NCBI RefSeq assembly: GCF_003435815.1
Contig: NZ_QTUV01000002.1
Span: forward strand, 372,001 to 436,000
Length of the DNA: 64,000 nucleotides
From: Dorea sp. AM10-31
GTDB lineage: Bacteria > Bacillota > Clostridia > Lachnospirales > Lachnospiraceae
Direction of reading: 5' to 3'
The notes beneath the pieces were generated by a model. That model was not told the DNA's origin and searched no databases. It saw only the letters and a program-made list of their open reading frames with translations. Positions 53,925-62,775 of the stretch are shown here, piece by piece (position 1 is the stretch's first letter; each line of letters begins with the position of its first letter). The position numbers were made by a program, and so were the translations under genes.

Positions 53925-54842
53925 ATGAGACATTTGATTAGTCCACTGGATTTTTCTGTGGGAGAACTTGATAAACTGATGGATTTGGCGAACGATATTG
54001 AAGCCACCCCGGAGAAATACGCACATGCCTGTGCAGGCAAGACACTGGCAACTTTATTTTATGAACCTAGTACACGTACCCGTTTAAGTCATGAAGCAGC
54101 GATGTATAATCTTGGCGGTAATGTTCTAGGTTTTTCTTCTGCCAGTTCAAGCTCTGCCTCAAAAGGCGAAAGCGTTTCCGATACACTCCGCATGATATCT
54201 TGCTATGCAGATATCTGTGCAATGCGCCATCCAAAAGAAGGTGCCGCAACTGTTGCATGCAAACATTCCGGTATCCCGGTTATCAATGCTGGGGACGGCG
54301 GACACCAGCATCCGACACAAACTTTAACTGATCTTCTTACAATCCGTTCTTTAAAAGGACATCTGGATAATATGACGATCGGTCTCTGCGGCGATCTGAA
54401 ATTCGGACGTACTGTACACTCTCTGATCCATGCATTAGTAAGATATCCAGGTATCCGTTTTGTACTTATTTCCCCGGAAGAATTAAAACTTCCAGGCTAC
54501 ATCCGTTCCGATGTATTGGATAAGAAGAATATCCCTTACGAGGAAGTAGAACGTCTGGAAGATGCACTTCCAAAACTGGATCTTCTCTACATGACACGTG
54601 TACAGAAAGAACGTTTCTTCAACGAAGAAGATTATGTACGCATGAAAGACTTTTATATTCTGGATGCCGCTAAGATGAAGCTTGCCCCGGAAGATATGTA
54701 TGTCCTTCATCCGCTTCCAAGAGTAAATGAAATCTCCGTAGAAGTAGATGATGATCCGAGAGCCGCTTATTTCAAACAGGCACAGTACGGTGTTTATATC
54801 CGTATGGCTCTGATCCTTACATTGTTAGAGATTGAAGTATAA
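53925..54842 (+). CDS. pyrB: Aspartate carbamoyltransferase catalytic subunit
   Basis: First committed step of pyrimidine synthesis. 305 residues. Carbamoyl-phosphate motif STRTRLSHE (49-57; the usual F is H here), the HPTQ loop (125-128) in [14 protein letters not shown], and PLPRVNEI at the aspartate site. RBS AGGAGG. Followed by the regulatory subunit gene pyrI 19 bases later, so the enzyme should be the allosteric dodecamer. Confidence 0.96.
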   Translation: MRHLISPLDFSVGELDKLMDLANDIEATPEKYAHACAGKTLATLFYEPSTRTRLSHEAAMYNLGGNVLGFSSASSSSASKGESVSDTLRMISCYADICAMRHPKEGAATVACKHSGIPVINAGDGGHQHPTQTLTDLLTIRSLKGHLDNMTIGLCGDLKFGRTVHSLIHALVRYPGIRFVLISPEELKLPGYIRSDVLDKKNIPYEEVERLEDALPKLDLLYMTRVQKERFFNEEDYVRMKDFYILDAAKMKLAPEDMYVLHPLPRVNEISVEVDDDPRAAYFKQAQYGVYIRMALILTLLEIEV

Positions 54843-54861
54843 GAAAGGAGCATACATAATC

Positions 54862-55305
54862 ATGTTAAATAATACATTAAGTGTTGGAAAAATCGAAGAA
54901 GGTTTTGTTCTGGATCATATTCAGGCAGGACGAAGCATGGATATTTATAAATATCTGCACCTGGACAAACTGGACTGTTGTGTCGCTATTATCAAAAATG
55001 CGAAAAGCAGTAAGATGGGCAAGAAAGATATTATGAAGATCGAGTGTCCGATCGACTTTATGGATCTGGATATTCTCGGATTCATCGATCATAATATTAC
55101 AGTAAATATTATTAAAGACTCACAAATCGTAGACAAGAAAGCACTTCGTCTTCCGAAGAAGATCACAAATGTGATCCGTTGCAAAAATCCGCGCTGCATT
55201 ACTTCTATCGAGCAGGAACTGGATCATGTCTTCGTACTGACTGATCCCGAAAAGGAAGTATACCGCTGTCTCTACTGCGAAGAGAAATATCACGGACGCG
55301 GCTAA
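54862..55305 (+). CDS. pyrI: Aspartate carbamoyltransferase regulatory subunit
   Basis: 147 residues from ATG 54862, preceded by AAAGGAG; the frame upstream overlaps pyrB. N-terminal allosteric domain (1-100), C-terminal zinc domain with CKNPRC and CLYC, the four cysteines that contact PyrB. It should bring CTP inhibition and ATP activation. pyrI is well known from enterics and archaea and is also common in Clostridia. Confidence 0.94.
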   Translation: MLNNTLSVGKIEEGFVLDHIQAGRSMDIYKYLHLDKLDCCVAIIKNAKSSKMGKKDIMKIECPIDFMDLDILGFIDHNITVNIIKDSQIVDKKALRLPKKITNVIRCKNPRCITSIEQELDHVFVLTDPEKEVYRCLYCEEKYHGRG

Positions 55306-55450
55306 TTTAACACAAGTAAAGCTAACATTAATAGCTTATTTGAATCATTCTGGCACAGCGACAAAACACGCTTTGCGAGTTTTGTTCGCTGATTAGCGGT
55401 TGTCAATGCTGTCATCAAGCATGACGCGTTTTCCTCGTCGCCATAACATA
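55306..55450 (+). other. Highly structured region after pyrI with two strong hairpins
   Basis: Hairpin 55356-55391: CAGCGA-CAAAAC-CGC against GCG-GTTTTG-TCGCTG with one bulge and one mismatch. Hairpin 55402-55425: GTCA-TGCT against AGCATGAC. Both precede the terminator. A minus-strand open frame crosses the region but has no RBS and is a poor gene candidate. It could be a 3' UTR-derived RNA or a dispersed intergenic repeat. Confidence 0.5.
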
Positions 55451-55480
55451 AAAAGCAGCTCATATCGAGCTGCTTTTTAT
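55451..55480 (+). terminator. Terminator of pyrB-pyrI
   Basis: AAAAGCAGCTC with GAGCTGCTTTTT around a five-base loop; perfect stem of 11 pairs and a T run. Confidence 0.93.
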
Positions 55481-55564
55481 TATGATGACAAACTAAAATC
55501 CAAATCAGCTTGGAACGGATAGCATCATCTATAATACATTTTTCAAATCGTTTCATAAATATAT

Positions 55565-55911
55565 GCAAGCAAAACGATAAGCCGGGTTATGTCGTTGGGT
55601 AATCATCTTTCTAGACCTGCCGTTACCGGCAGGTTCAAGCGACCTACCTAAGACGTGACGGGCCGCCACATCGTCTTTATCCGGTCTTGCTTCGGATGGG
55701 GTTTACATCTGCCTTCGCTGTTACCAGAGAAGCGGTAGTCTCTTAAACTGCCATTCCACCCTTACCTGCATGCACAGGCGGTATATTTCTGTTGCACTTG
55801 CCTTGGAGTCACCTCCACCGGACGTTATCCGGCATCCTGCCCTGTGAAGCCCGGACTTTCCTCGCCTGTCCCCTTTCGGTCCTGACAGCCGCGATTACCT
55901 GTCTTACTTGC
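55565..55911 (-). ncRNA. rnpB: RNase P RNA, bacterial class A
   Basis: 347 bases on the minus strand. The ends GCAAGTAAGAC and GTTTTGCTTGC pair as helix P1. Near the 5' end is the universal GAGGAAAGTCCGGGCT; internal GGTAAGGGTGGAATGGC and GTAAACCCC; near the 3' end ACATAACCCGGCTTA. The fold and long P-loops fit class A, usual for Clostridia though Bacillus has class B. This RNA cuts the 5' leaders of pre-tRNAs. Its own sigma-A promoter lies just upstream. The protein RnpM/YlxR gene at 14856-15134 encodes a possible partner. Confidence 0.96.
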
Positions 55912-55920
55912 AATTTAATA

Positions 55921-55949
55921 AATATAACACATATCTTTCAGAACTGCAA
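55921..55949 (-). promoter_or_regulatory. Sigma-A promoter of rnpB
   Basis: On the minus strand TTGCAG (55944-55949), 17 bases, TATATT (55921-55926), placing the start 10 or so bases downstream, at the mature 5' end. Confidence 0.85.
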
Positions 55950-55985
55950 TATCAATTTTTCTTTGTTTTACTTACACTTCTATAT

Positions 55986-56459
55986 CTACTGGATCGTATC
56001 ATCAATCAGGTCATTTCCATCTGCCGCAGTTGTGGCAAGTGTGTCGCACCGTTCATTCTGCGGGTGTCCGTCATGTCCCTTCACCCAGATAAATGTAACC
56101 TGGTGAGGTTCTTTTGCTTTCAACAGACGTTTCCAGAGATCTGCATTCTTCACCGGCTCATTCTTGCCGCGCTTCCATCCCTTCTTCAGCCAGCTGTCGA
56201 TCCAATGCTGGTTAAAAGCATCTACAACATACTTGGAATCCGAATATAATTCCACCTCGCACGGTCTGTTTAACGCTTCCAGTGCCACGATCACTGCCAT
56301 TAATTCCATCCGGTTATTCGTTGTCTTTTTATATCCCTGTGACAGTTCTTTCGTATGCAGTGTTCCTTTCGGATCTACATACTCAAGCACTGCTCCATAT
56401 CCTCCCGGTCCGTCCGGGTTTCCCCTCGCCGCACCGTCTGTATATATCTTTACCTGCAT
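55986..56459 (-). CDS. rnhA: Ribonuclease HI
   Basis: Cuts RNA in RNA:DNA hybrids. 157 residues. Catalytic acids D8 ([12 protein letters not shown]), E52 (NNRMELMAV), D74 (YSDSKYVVD) and D139 (NERCDTLA) are all present; KGHDGHPQN carries the flexible-loop histidine. This is the RNase HI type with the basic handle (KKGWKRGK). It lies 8 bases after mogA and just ahead of rnpB. Confidence 0.95.
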   Translation of the reverse strand: MQVKIYTDGAARGNPDGPGGYGAVLEYVDPKGTLHTKELSQGYKKTTNNRMELMAVIVALEALNRPCEVELYSDSKYVVDAFNQHWIDSWLKKGWKRGKNEPVKNADLWKRLLKAKEPHQVTFIWVKGHDGHPQNERCDTLATTAADGNDLIDDTIQ

Positions 56460-56466
56460 ATGATTC

Positions 56467-56937
56467 CTAATTCTCTTTCTGGCCTAATTCTGCTGCATGA
56501 ACAATTTCTGGAAGAATATATTCCAGAGACTCTTTGGCTGCACCTGCTTTTCCCGGAAGGTTCACGATCAGTGTATTACCTCTGAATCCGGCAACACCAC
56601 GGTTTAACATAGAACGTTTTGTCAGATGCATCAAGTGCATACGGATTGCTTCCGGAATCCCCGGTACTGGTCTGTCAAGAATCTCTGTTGTTGCTTCCGG
56701 TGTAACATCTCCCGCTGCGCATCCGGCTCCGCCTGTTGTCAGGATAATGTCTGCCATATTACCATCTGCCATTCTCTGCATAACTGTAGATAATACCTTC
56801 TTATCTACAGGAAGTGCTTTTGCAAAGATCACATGCTGTCCTGCTTCTTCCACAATCTTGCGGATAACCTTTCCGCCTTTATCTTCTTCCTGTTCTTTAT
56901 ATACCTGCGTATTTGCAGTTAAAATTGCTACTTTCAT
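56467..56937 (-). CDS. mogA: MogA/MoaB family molybdopterin adenylyltransferase
   Basis: 156 residues from ATG 56937 (GGAGGT RBS five bases ahead; frame upstream to 57009 not used). MoCF domain with [19 protein letters not shown] (about 66-84) and [19 protein letters not shown] (about 120-138). Family role: adenylation of molybdopterin before metal insertion. No other molybdenum cofactor gene is nearby, so the assignment to mogA or moaB is not certain. It starts about 75 bases after spoIVA. Confidence 0.85.
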   Translation of the reverse strand: MKVAILTANTQVYKEQEEDKGGKVIRKIVEEAGQHVIFAKALPVDKKVLSTVMQRMADGNMADIILTTGGAGCAAGDVTPEATTEILDRPVPGIPEAIRMHLMHLTKRSMLNRGVAGFRGNTLIVNLPGKAGAAKESLEYILPEIVHAAELGQKEN

Positions 56938-57012
56938 ATCGTACCTCCATAAAACCTCTTTCTGTTGTCCATATAGTAGAATTTTAACGCTTTTGATACA
57001 AGAATGCAATCC

Positions 57013-58485
57013 TTAAATTATAATACAGACCATTCCGCCATTGCTGTCATTTACGATCTTCTTCATTGTATCCTGTAGTTTTTCCTGACTCTTTTCGTTG
57101 ATCGCCGCCATTTTCCCGCGCATGCCGTCCATTACGAGCTCTTCTACTGATTTTCCGAAAATATTTGTCTCCCAGATGCCTTCTTTTTCTTCAGACTGCT
57201 CTTTCAGATATTTCAGAAGATCCTGTGCCTGCTGCTCATTTCCAACGATCGGCGCGATCTCCGTCTCCACATTGGCTCGGATCAGATGGATCGATGGCGC
57301 CTGCGTGTGGATCTTTACACCGAATTTATTTCCCTGCCGGATCAGTTCCGGCTCATCCAGTTCGATTTCTTCTTTCCTTGGACTCACCATGCCATACCCA
57401 CGCATCCGTACAGACGCAAGCGCATCCCGGATTCCTTCATATTCTTCTTTCAGCTTCGTAAGCTTTCGCATTGCATCGATCAGTTCATACTGACCACGGA
57501 TCGGTGTTCCTGTAAGAGACGTCATCCACTCATAATAATAACTCTCGCCAATGTCGATCTGTATTTGTATGCGGCCTGTGTCTGTCTCAATATTCCGTAT
57601 ATGTACACGATCTATGTAACTGCTGTCCCATTCCGGCACTTTTCCTGCCACGTCCTGTATCCGACCGTACATATCAAGAATTTTTCGGACATAGCTGATT
57701 ACTTCTTTCCGGATCTCATGATCCGCCGGCAACATCTCCACCCATTTCGGGACAAAAAATTCGATTTCTGAAACTGGAAATTCATAGAGAACTGTCTCCA
57801 TGATTTTTGTAATATCCTCCGGTTTTAACTTTTCACAGTTCACAGTCAGCGCACGGACACCATAAGTTTCTTCCAGCCACTCGGCTGTTTCCTGCGCCTC
57901 TTTTGCATATGGTTTCTTTGAATTTACCAATACAACAAACGGCTTGCCAATGTTCTGTAATTCCATGATCGTCTTTCGTTCTGCTTCCAGATATGCCTCT
58001 CTGTCTATTTCTGTGATTGTTCCATCTGTTGTTACTACAATCCCGATCGTCGCATGCTCATGGATCACTTTTCTTGTGCCCACTTCCGCTGCATGTGTAA
58101 ACGGGATCTCTTCTTCAAACCAGGGAGTCTTCACCATCCGTTGTGCATTTTCTTCCAGATGCCCCGTTGCCCCGTTTACCATATAGCCTACACAGTCGAT
58201 CAGCCGGAGTTTCAGGTTCAGGTCTTCCTGCAAATGAATGACTGCCGCTTCCTTTGGAACGAATTTCGGTTCGGTTGTCATAATTGTTTTTCCGGAACCG
58301 GACTGTGGCAATTCATCTCTTGTCCGTGCCTTTGCATGCTCATCCTCCATATAAGGCAGCACCAGCACATCCATAAATCTCTTGATAAATGTAGATTTTC
58401 CGGTCCGCACAGGTCCGACCACACCTATATAGATTTCTCCGTTCGTTCTTGCTTTTATATCCTCGTACATCTGAAACGTGTCCAT
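57013..58485 (-). CDS. spoIVA: Stage IV sporulation protein A
   Basis: ATPase that forms the basement layer of the spore coat around the forespore outer membrane. 490 residues, family length. Walker A GPVRTGKS at 24-31 (VVGPVRTGKSTFIKRFMDVL), switch-like DCVGYMVNGATGH at about 97-109. RBS AAGGGGG ahead. Sigma-E control is expected; no secure promoter found. It is followed by mogA and rnhA. Confidence 0.95.
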   Translation of the reverse strand: MDTFQMYEDIKARTNGEIYIGVVGPVRTGKSTFIKRFMDVLVLPYMEDEHAKARTRDELPQSGSGKTIMTTEPKFVPKEAAVIHLQEDLNLKLRLIDCVGYMVNGATGHLEENAQRMVKTPWFEEEIPFTHAAEVGTRKVIHEHATIGIVVTTDGTITEIDREAYLEAERKTIMELQNIGKPFVVLVNSKKPYAKEAQETAEWLEETYGVRALTVNCEKLKPEDITKIMETVLYEFPVSEIEFFVPKWVEMLPADHEIRKEVISYVRKILDMYGRIQDVAGKVPEWDSSYIDRVHIRNIETDTGRIQIQIDIGESYYYEWMTSLTGTPIRGQYELIDAMRKLTKLKEEYEGIRDALASVRMRGYGMVSPRKEEIELDEPELIRQGNKFGVKIHTQAPSIHLIRANVETEIAPIVGNEQQAQDLLKYLKEQSEEKEGIWETNIFGKSVEELVMDGMRGKMAAINEKSQEKLQDTMKKIVNDSNGGMVCIII

Positions 58486-58568
58486 ATGAATACCCCCTTG
58501 TTATGCTGATAACAGTTTATGCCGCCAACACATCCGTTTAGAACACGTTTCTCTTTGTTTTTTTGTTT

Positions 58569-58982
58569 TCACAGTCCCTGATAAACAAGCTGGCTGTGTT
58601 GTTTTAATGCAAGATCGCAGATCCCGATCCATCCTTCCATCTCTTCTATAACTTCCCGTCTTGTCACCGGTACTTCCCGGTAACAGATATCCGAATCTTC
58701 CTGTATCGTCAGGCAGAAATTTTCCGGCGACGCAAGAAACAATGCCTTCCACGGTCGTATGATCTCCAGTATCCGCTCTACTTCCATTTCCGTGATTACA
58801 GCGAATCCCTAGTCCGGGAATCCTTCCAGCTCGATCTGGTCATTCCAGCTTGTATGAATCCATCTCATACTATCCTGAATATACCGCATCAGGTGATCCG
58901 ATACAAAAATATACTCTTGTTCCGACGGAATCAATAATTCTTCTTTCATTCCCCTTACTATAAATTGATGTGCTAAAGCCAT
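58569..58982 (-). pseudogene. Hypothetical protein split by an in-frame amber codon
   Basis: Manual translation from ATG 58982 (GGGGGAG seven bases ahead) gives 57 codons, MALAHQFIVRGMKEELLIPS to IELEGFPD, then TAG at 58809-58811. The same frame continues without shift: GFAVITEMEVERILEIIRPW and on to VYQGL at 58569, about 137 positions in all. A tyrosine codon (TAC/TAT) would restore GFPDYGFAV. The downstream part alone can start at ATG 58787. Product not recognised; rich in charged and aromatic residues, no membrane segment. It lies between spoIVA and the Spo0A-domain gene. Confidence 0.7.
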
Positions 58983-59068
58983 AAATTTACTCCCCCATCT
59001 GTTTTTGTTTTAAACATAGCACATTCATTTCCTGAAAGTATTCGTTTTTTCCACCTGTTTATCGACCT

Positions 59069-59554
59069 TTATCGACCTTGCACGGATGACTCCTGCACTT
59101 TTCTTGCCAGTGTATGAATGACGGTTCCGTTTGTCGGCCGTCCTGTCTTATACTCGATCATCCCACTGCCAAAGTCATCCAGTCTCTGTAAATTTCCTCT
59201 CGTCCAGACTTTTTCAATTGTTGTCCTTATATTCCTCTCTACATTTGCTGCATTCGTGCTGTATTTTTCCGCCACAGCCGGATACAGTTCTTTTGTAATG
59301 CTGATCTGTCGTTTTTGTTTCTGGATAAAATAAAAGATCCCCTCTTCCAGATAAATCGTGCCACAGGCACTGGATGGGAATCCTAATCCTTGTAATTCTT
59401 TTCTGATACTCTGTCTGTAATCTTCCCGGATAATAAAGCCATTTTCTTTGTCCGTTCTTATTTGAAAGTTTCCTTCCAGGAAGCAATTTCTTTCTCCGTA
59501 CTGCAGTTCCAGTTTCAGGTTTACATTGATACTTTTTCCTCTACTCTCGTCCAT
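59069..59554 (-). CDS. Stand-alone Spo0A C-terminal (sporulation initiation factor) domain protein
   Basis: 161 residues. The region about 45-150 matches the Spo0A effector domain: IRKELQGLGFP, SITKELYPAVAEKYSTNAANVERNIRTTIEKVW (recognition helix) and KTGRPTNGTVI. There is no receiver domain, so it cannot be phosphorylated like Spo0A. The first 40 residues form an unrelated strand-rich extension. It may bind 0A boxes as competitor or constitutive regulator. Product close to the split hypothetical gene and to spoIVA. Confidence 0.85.
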   Translation of the reverse strand: MDESRGKSINVNLKLELQYGERNCFLEGNFQIRTDKENGFIIREDYRQSIRKELQGLGFPSSACGTIYLEEGIFYFIQKQKRQISITKELYPAVAEKYSTNAANVERNIRTTIEKVWTRGNLQRLDDFGSGMIEYKTGRPTNGTVIHTLARKVQESSVQGR

Positions 59555-59658
59555 AAGTTCCCCTATGATACTTCAGCCAGCCGTTTTCAACCACTGCTAT
59601 TAACTTAACTCTATTATATCGGTATTTTTCCCTGTTTTCTACAGAGTATTTACATATA

Positions 59659-59709
59659 TTGTTGCGAAGAGCCACTTGACACACACAATCAAGTGGCTCT
59701 TCGCAACAA
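59659..59709. repeat. Perfect 21-bp stem-loop between gpsA and the Spo0A-domain gene
   Basis: TTGTTGCGAAGAGCCACTTG-A (59659-59679) pairs without mismatch with 59689-59709 across a nine-base CA-rich loop. It lies 17 bases after the gpsA stop on the minus strand and could terminate gpsA, but the T run that should follow is absent (AATATATG). The stem is much longer than in typical terminators. Confidence 0.85.
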
Positions 59710-59726
59710 ATGTCATATTTATATTT

Positions 59727-60734
59727 TTACCATTTTAATGTCATATGTTCTGTTTTGCTGTCACGCAGCATCAGTTCATCTACTGCTTCTCTCGGATCTT
59801 TTCCTTCAAACAGCACTTCATTCACTTTATTAACGATTGGAAGTGCCACATCGTATTTCTTTCCAAGCTTTGCAGCAGCTTTCGCTGAGTATACACCTTC
59901 AACTACCATCTTCACTTCATCCATCGCTTCCTGCATGGACATTCCCTGGCCCATCAGATAGCCCGCCTTACGGTTACGGCTGTGTACACTGGCACAGGTT
60001 ACGATCAAATCACCGATTCCGGTAAGGCCTGTAAAACTCTCGATACTTCCGCCCATTTTTACACCAAGCCGGGCAATCTCAGCAATTCCTCTTGTAATAA
60101 GCGCAGCTTTTGTATTATCGCCATAGCCAAGTCCATCTGCAATACCTGCAGCCAGAGCGATTACATTTTTCAGAGAACCTCCCAGCTCCATACCCAGCAT
60201 ATCCGGACTGATATACACACGGAATACTTTATTCATAAACTTATCCTGCAGATAAGCGGCTGTCTCTTCTGTCTTTGCCCCGATTACGACTGCTGTCGGA
60301 AGTCCGCGTCCAACTTCTTCTGCATGACTCGGTCCGGATAAAACTGCCACATCCGCCTGCGGGATTTCTTCCTCGATCTGCTGTGACAGCGTCATCAGCG
60401 TATCTTCCTCAATACCCTTTGCAACATCGACAATAATCTGCCCATCTGCAACATACGGTTTCATACTCCGTGCCGTGCTTCTTGTAAATTTAGACGGAAC
60501 CGCAAGAACAAGAAAATCTTTTCCTTTGATTGCAGACTCCATATCGGAAGTAAAGAGCATATCCTCCGGAATCTTAACACCCGGAAGTTTTGATTCATGT
60601 TCTCTTTTTTCCGAAAGCATCTGCACTTCCTCTTCACTGATCGACCATACTGTCACTTCATGCCCGTTGGAATGAAGCAAAAGTGCCAGTGCAGTTCCCC
60701 AGCTTCCGGCTCCCATAATACCTACTTTTACCAT
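59727..60734 (-). CDS. gpsA: Glycerol-3-phosphate dehydrogenase (NAD(P)+)
   Basis: Reduces dihydroxyacetone phosphate to glycerol-3-phosphate for phospholipid synthesis. 335 residues from ATG 60734, which has AGGAGGAGG ahead; the frame to 60773 is not needed. Rossmann GIMGAGSWGTALA at 5-17 and the C-terminal substrate domain with GSLKNVIALAAGI (catalytic lysine in LKN). It overlaps nothing but follows plsY closely, forming the der-plsY-gpsA run. Confidence 0.95.
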   Translation of the reverse strand: MVKVGIMGAGSWGTALALLLHSNGHEVTVWSISEEEVQMLSEKREHESKLPGVKIPEDMLFTSDMESAIKGKDFLVLAVPSKFTRSTARSMKPYVADGQIIVDVAKGIEEDTLMTLSQQIEEEIPQADVAVLSGPSHAEEVGRGLPTAVVIGAKTEETAAYLQDKFMNKVFRVYISPDMLGMELGGSLKNVIALAAGIADGLGYGDNTKAALITRGIAEIARLGVKMGGSIESFTGLTGIGDLIVTCASVHSRNRKAGYLMGQGMSMQEAMDEVKMVVEGVYSAKAAAKLGKKYDVALPIVNKVNEVLFEGKDPREAVDELMLRDSKTEHMTLKW

Positions 60735-60753
60735 AATACCTCCTCCTAACATT

Positions 60754-61398
60754 TTATTTATTTTTACCGACACTGAGTTTGTTCTCTGTACCGGCTAACA
60801 GACGTTTAATATTTTCTTTGTGCTTGTAAAATGCAGACAGCATCAGAAGTGCAGCGATAATATACATTTCCATTAAATGCGCACCCTGCATTCCAAATCC
60901 GCCCATCTTCCCATATACAATAATCTCTATCAGATAAATGATAACAACTGCCAGTGATCCGAGTGATACATATCTGGTCACTCCTACGATCAAAACGAAA
61001 GACACAAGACAGATCAGTACCATCCATACATTTGTTGTACTGACAAGAAGACCTGCCGTAGCCGCAATTCCCTTGCCTCCTTTAAAATGCATGTAAAACG
61101 GATAGTTGTGTCCAAGCACCGCACCCATTCCTGCATACATAGAAAGAAGCGGAAGAATGTCTCCATAATTTTTCGCAAACAGAAGATGCACGACCACTAC
61201 TGCGAATACACATTTGAAGCAATCACCTAAAAATGTCACCGCTCCTGCTTTCCAGCCCATTGTGCGGAGTGCATTCGTTGTTCCTGCGTTGCCGCTTCCC
61301 TGTTTGCGGATATCTACATGATGTGCCTTTCCATAGAGATAACCGGTCTGGAACAGTCCAAATATATAGCCGATCACCAAACATACGATACGTTCCAT
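60754..61398 (-). CDS. plsY: Acyl-phosphate:glycerol-3-phosphate acyltransferase
   Basis: Membrane enzyme that acylates glycerol-3-phosphate at position 1. 214 residues, about six or seven membrane segments. Motifs: KQGSGNAGTTNALRTMG (about 33-49), GHNYPFYMHFKGGKGIATT-like GHNYPFYMHFKGGKG (about 95-109). Its product pathway partner gpsA lies just downstream. It starts 2 bases after der. Confidence 0.95.
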   Translation of the reverse strand: MERIVCLVIGYIFGLFQTGYLYGKAHHVDIRKQGSGNAGTTNALRTMGWKAGAVTFLGDCFKCVFAVVVVHLLFAKNYGDILPLLSMYAGMGAVLGHNYPFYMHFKGGKGIAATAGLLVSTTNVWMVLICLVSFVLIVGVTRYVSLGSLAVVIIYLIEIIVYGKMGGFGMQGAHLMEMYIIAALLMLSAFYKHKENIKRLLAGTENKLSVGKNK

Positions 61399-61400
61399 AA

Positions 61401-62729
61401 CTAACGGTCTTTCTCCTTTCGCTCACGAATAAAAAACTTCAGTGAAGTTCCCTTAAAACCAAAAGCTTCCCTGATCTTATTCTCCAGATATCTGGTATAT
61501 GAAAAATGCATTAGCTCTTTGTCATTTACAAAGATGACAAAACTCGGCGGCTTAACCGCAACCTGCGTAATATAGTAAAGCTTCAGACGTTTTCCTTTGT
61601 CTGACGGTGGCTGCTGCATGGCAACCGCCTCTGACATGATCTCATTCAGGACACCTGTAGCAACACGAAGTGTCTGATTCTCGATCACCATGTCGATCAT
61701 ATCGAATAATTTCGGAAGTCTCTGCCCCGTCTTTGCAGACACATACATAATCTCTGCATAAGGCATAAATGAAAGAATTCTTCGAACTTCATTCTCATAC
61801 TCACGCATTGTCTTATCATTCTTCTCAATTGCATCCCATTTATTCACAACAATAATGATGCCTTTTCCTCTCTCATGTGCGATCCCGGCAATCTTCGCAT
61901 CCTGTTCTGTCACGCCTTCTTCTGCATCGATCACGATCAGCACCACATCTGCACGTTCCACCGCAGTTACTGTACGGATAATACTGTAACGTTCCAGTTC
62001 TTCTTTGATCTTATTCTTGCGGCGGAGTCCTGCTGTATCGATAAATACATATTCTTTTCCATTATGAATAATGTTCGTATCAATTGCATCTCTTGTTGTA
62101 CCGGCAATATCTGATACGATTACACGGTCTTCTCCGACCAGCTTGTTGATGATCGAAGACTTTCCAACATTCGGCTTGCCGACGATTGCCACGCGTGGAC
62201 GTTCATCCTCTTCCTCTTCCCCGGTATGTTTCGGAAAATACTTGATCACAGCATCTAACATATCGCCGATCCCGAGACGTGAAGATGCAGAAATCGGATG
62301 TGGATCACCGATTCCCAGATTATAAAACTCATATACATCTGCCATGAATTTCTGAAAACTGTCCACTTTATTGACAACAAGCACGACCGGTTTACCGGAA
62401 CGTCTGAGCATATCTGCTACTTTCGAATCGGCATCCACCAGTCCCTGTCTTACATCTGTAATGAAAATGATCACATCCGCAGTATCAATTGCGATCTGCG
62501 CCTGTTCTCTCATCTGTGAAATAATAATATCCTTGCTCTCTGGTTCAATACCACCGGTATCGATTAATGTGAAGTCTCTGTCAAGCCAGCTGGTGTCTGC
62601 ATAAATACGATCTCTTGTTACTCCCGGAGTATCTTTTACAATCGATATCTTCTCGCCTGCCAGCACATTGAAAAGCGTTGACTTTCCTACATTCGGCCTT
62701 CCTACGATAGCCACTACTGGTTTACTCAT
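61401..62729 (-). CDS. der: Ribosome-associated GTPase Der (EngA)
   Basis: Double GTPase for 50S subunit assembly. 442 residues. First G domain with GRPNVGKST (10-18), second with GKPNVGKSS (about 182-190), each with DTxG switch motifs ([15 protein letters not shown]); C-terminal KH-like domain (about 350-440). Start ATG has GGAGATAAAAG ahead. First gene of der-plsY-gpsA, a common clostridial order. Confidence 0.96.
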   Translation of the reverse strand: MSKPVVAIVGRPNVGKSTLFNVLAGEKISIVKDTPGVTRDRIYADTSWLDRDFTLIDTGGIEPESKDIIISQMREQAQIAIDTADVIIFITDVRQGLVDADSKVADMLRRSGKPVVLVVNKVDSFQKFMADVYEFYNLGIGDPHPISASSRLGIGDMLDAVIKYFPKHTGEEEEDERPRVAIVGKPNVGKSSIINKLVGEDRVIVSDIAGTTRDAIDTNIIHNGKEYVFIDTAGLRRKNKIKEELERYSIIRTVTAVERADVVLIVIDAEEGVTEQDAKIAGIAHERGKGIIIVVNKWDAIEKNDKTMREYENEVRRILSFMPYAEIMYVSAKTGQRLPKLFDMIDMVIENQTLRVATGVLNEIMSEAVAMQQPPSDKGKRLKLYYITQVAVKPPSFVIFVNDKELMHFSYTRYLENKIREAFGFKGTSLKFFIRERKEKDR

Positions 62730-62775
62730 CTTTTATCTCCTATACTTTATATCTTTATGAATCTTTTGTTATCTG

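Noticed and set aside
55302..55568. 88-residue minus-strand open frame after pyrI
   Set aside because: It spans the hairpins and the terminator, has no ribosome binding site, and reads through structured RNA. More likely a chance frame.
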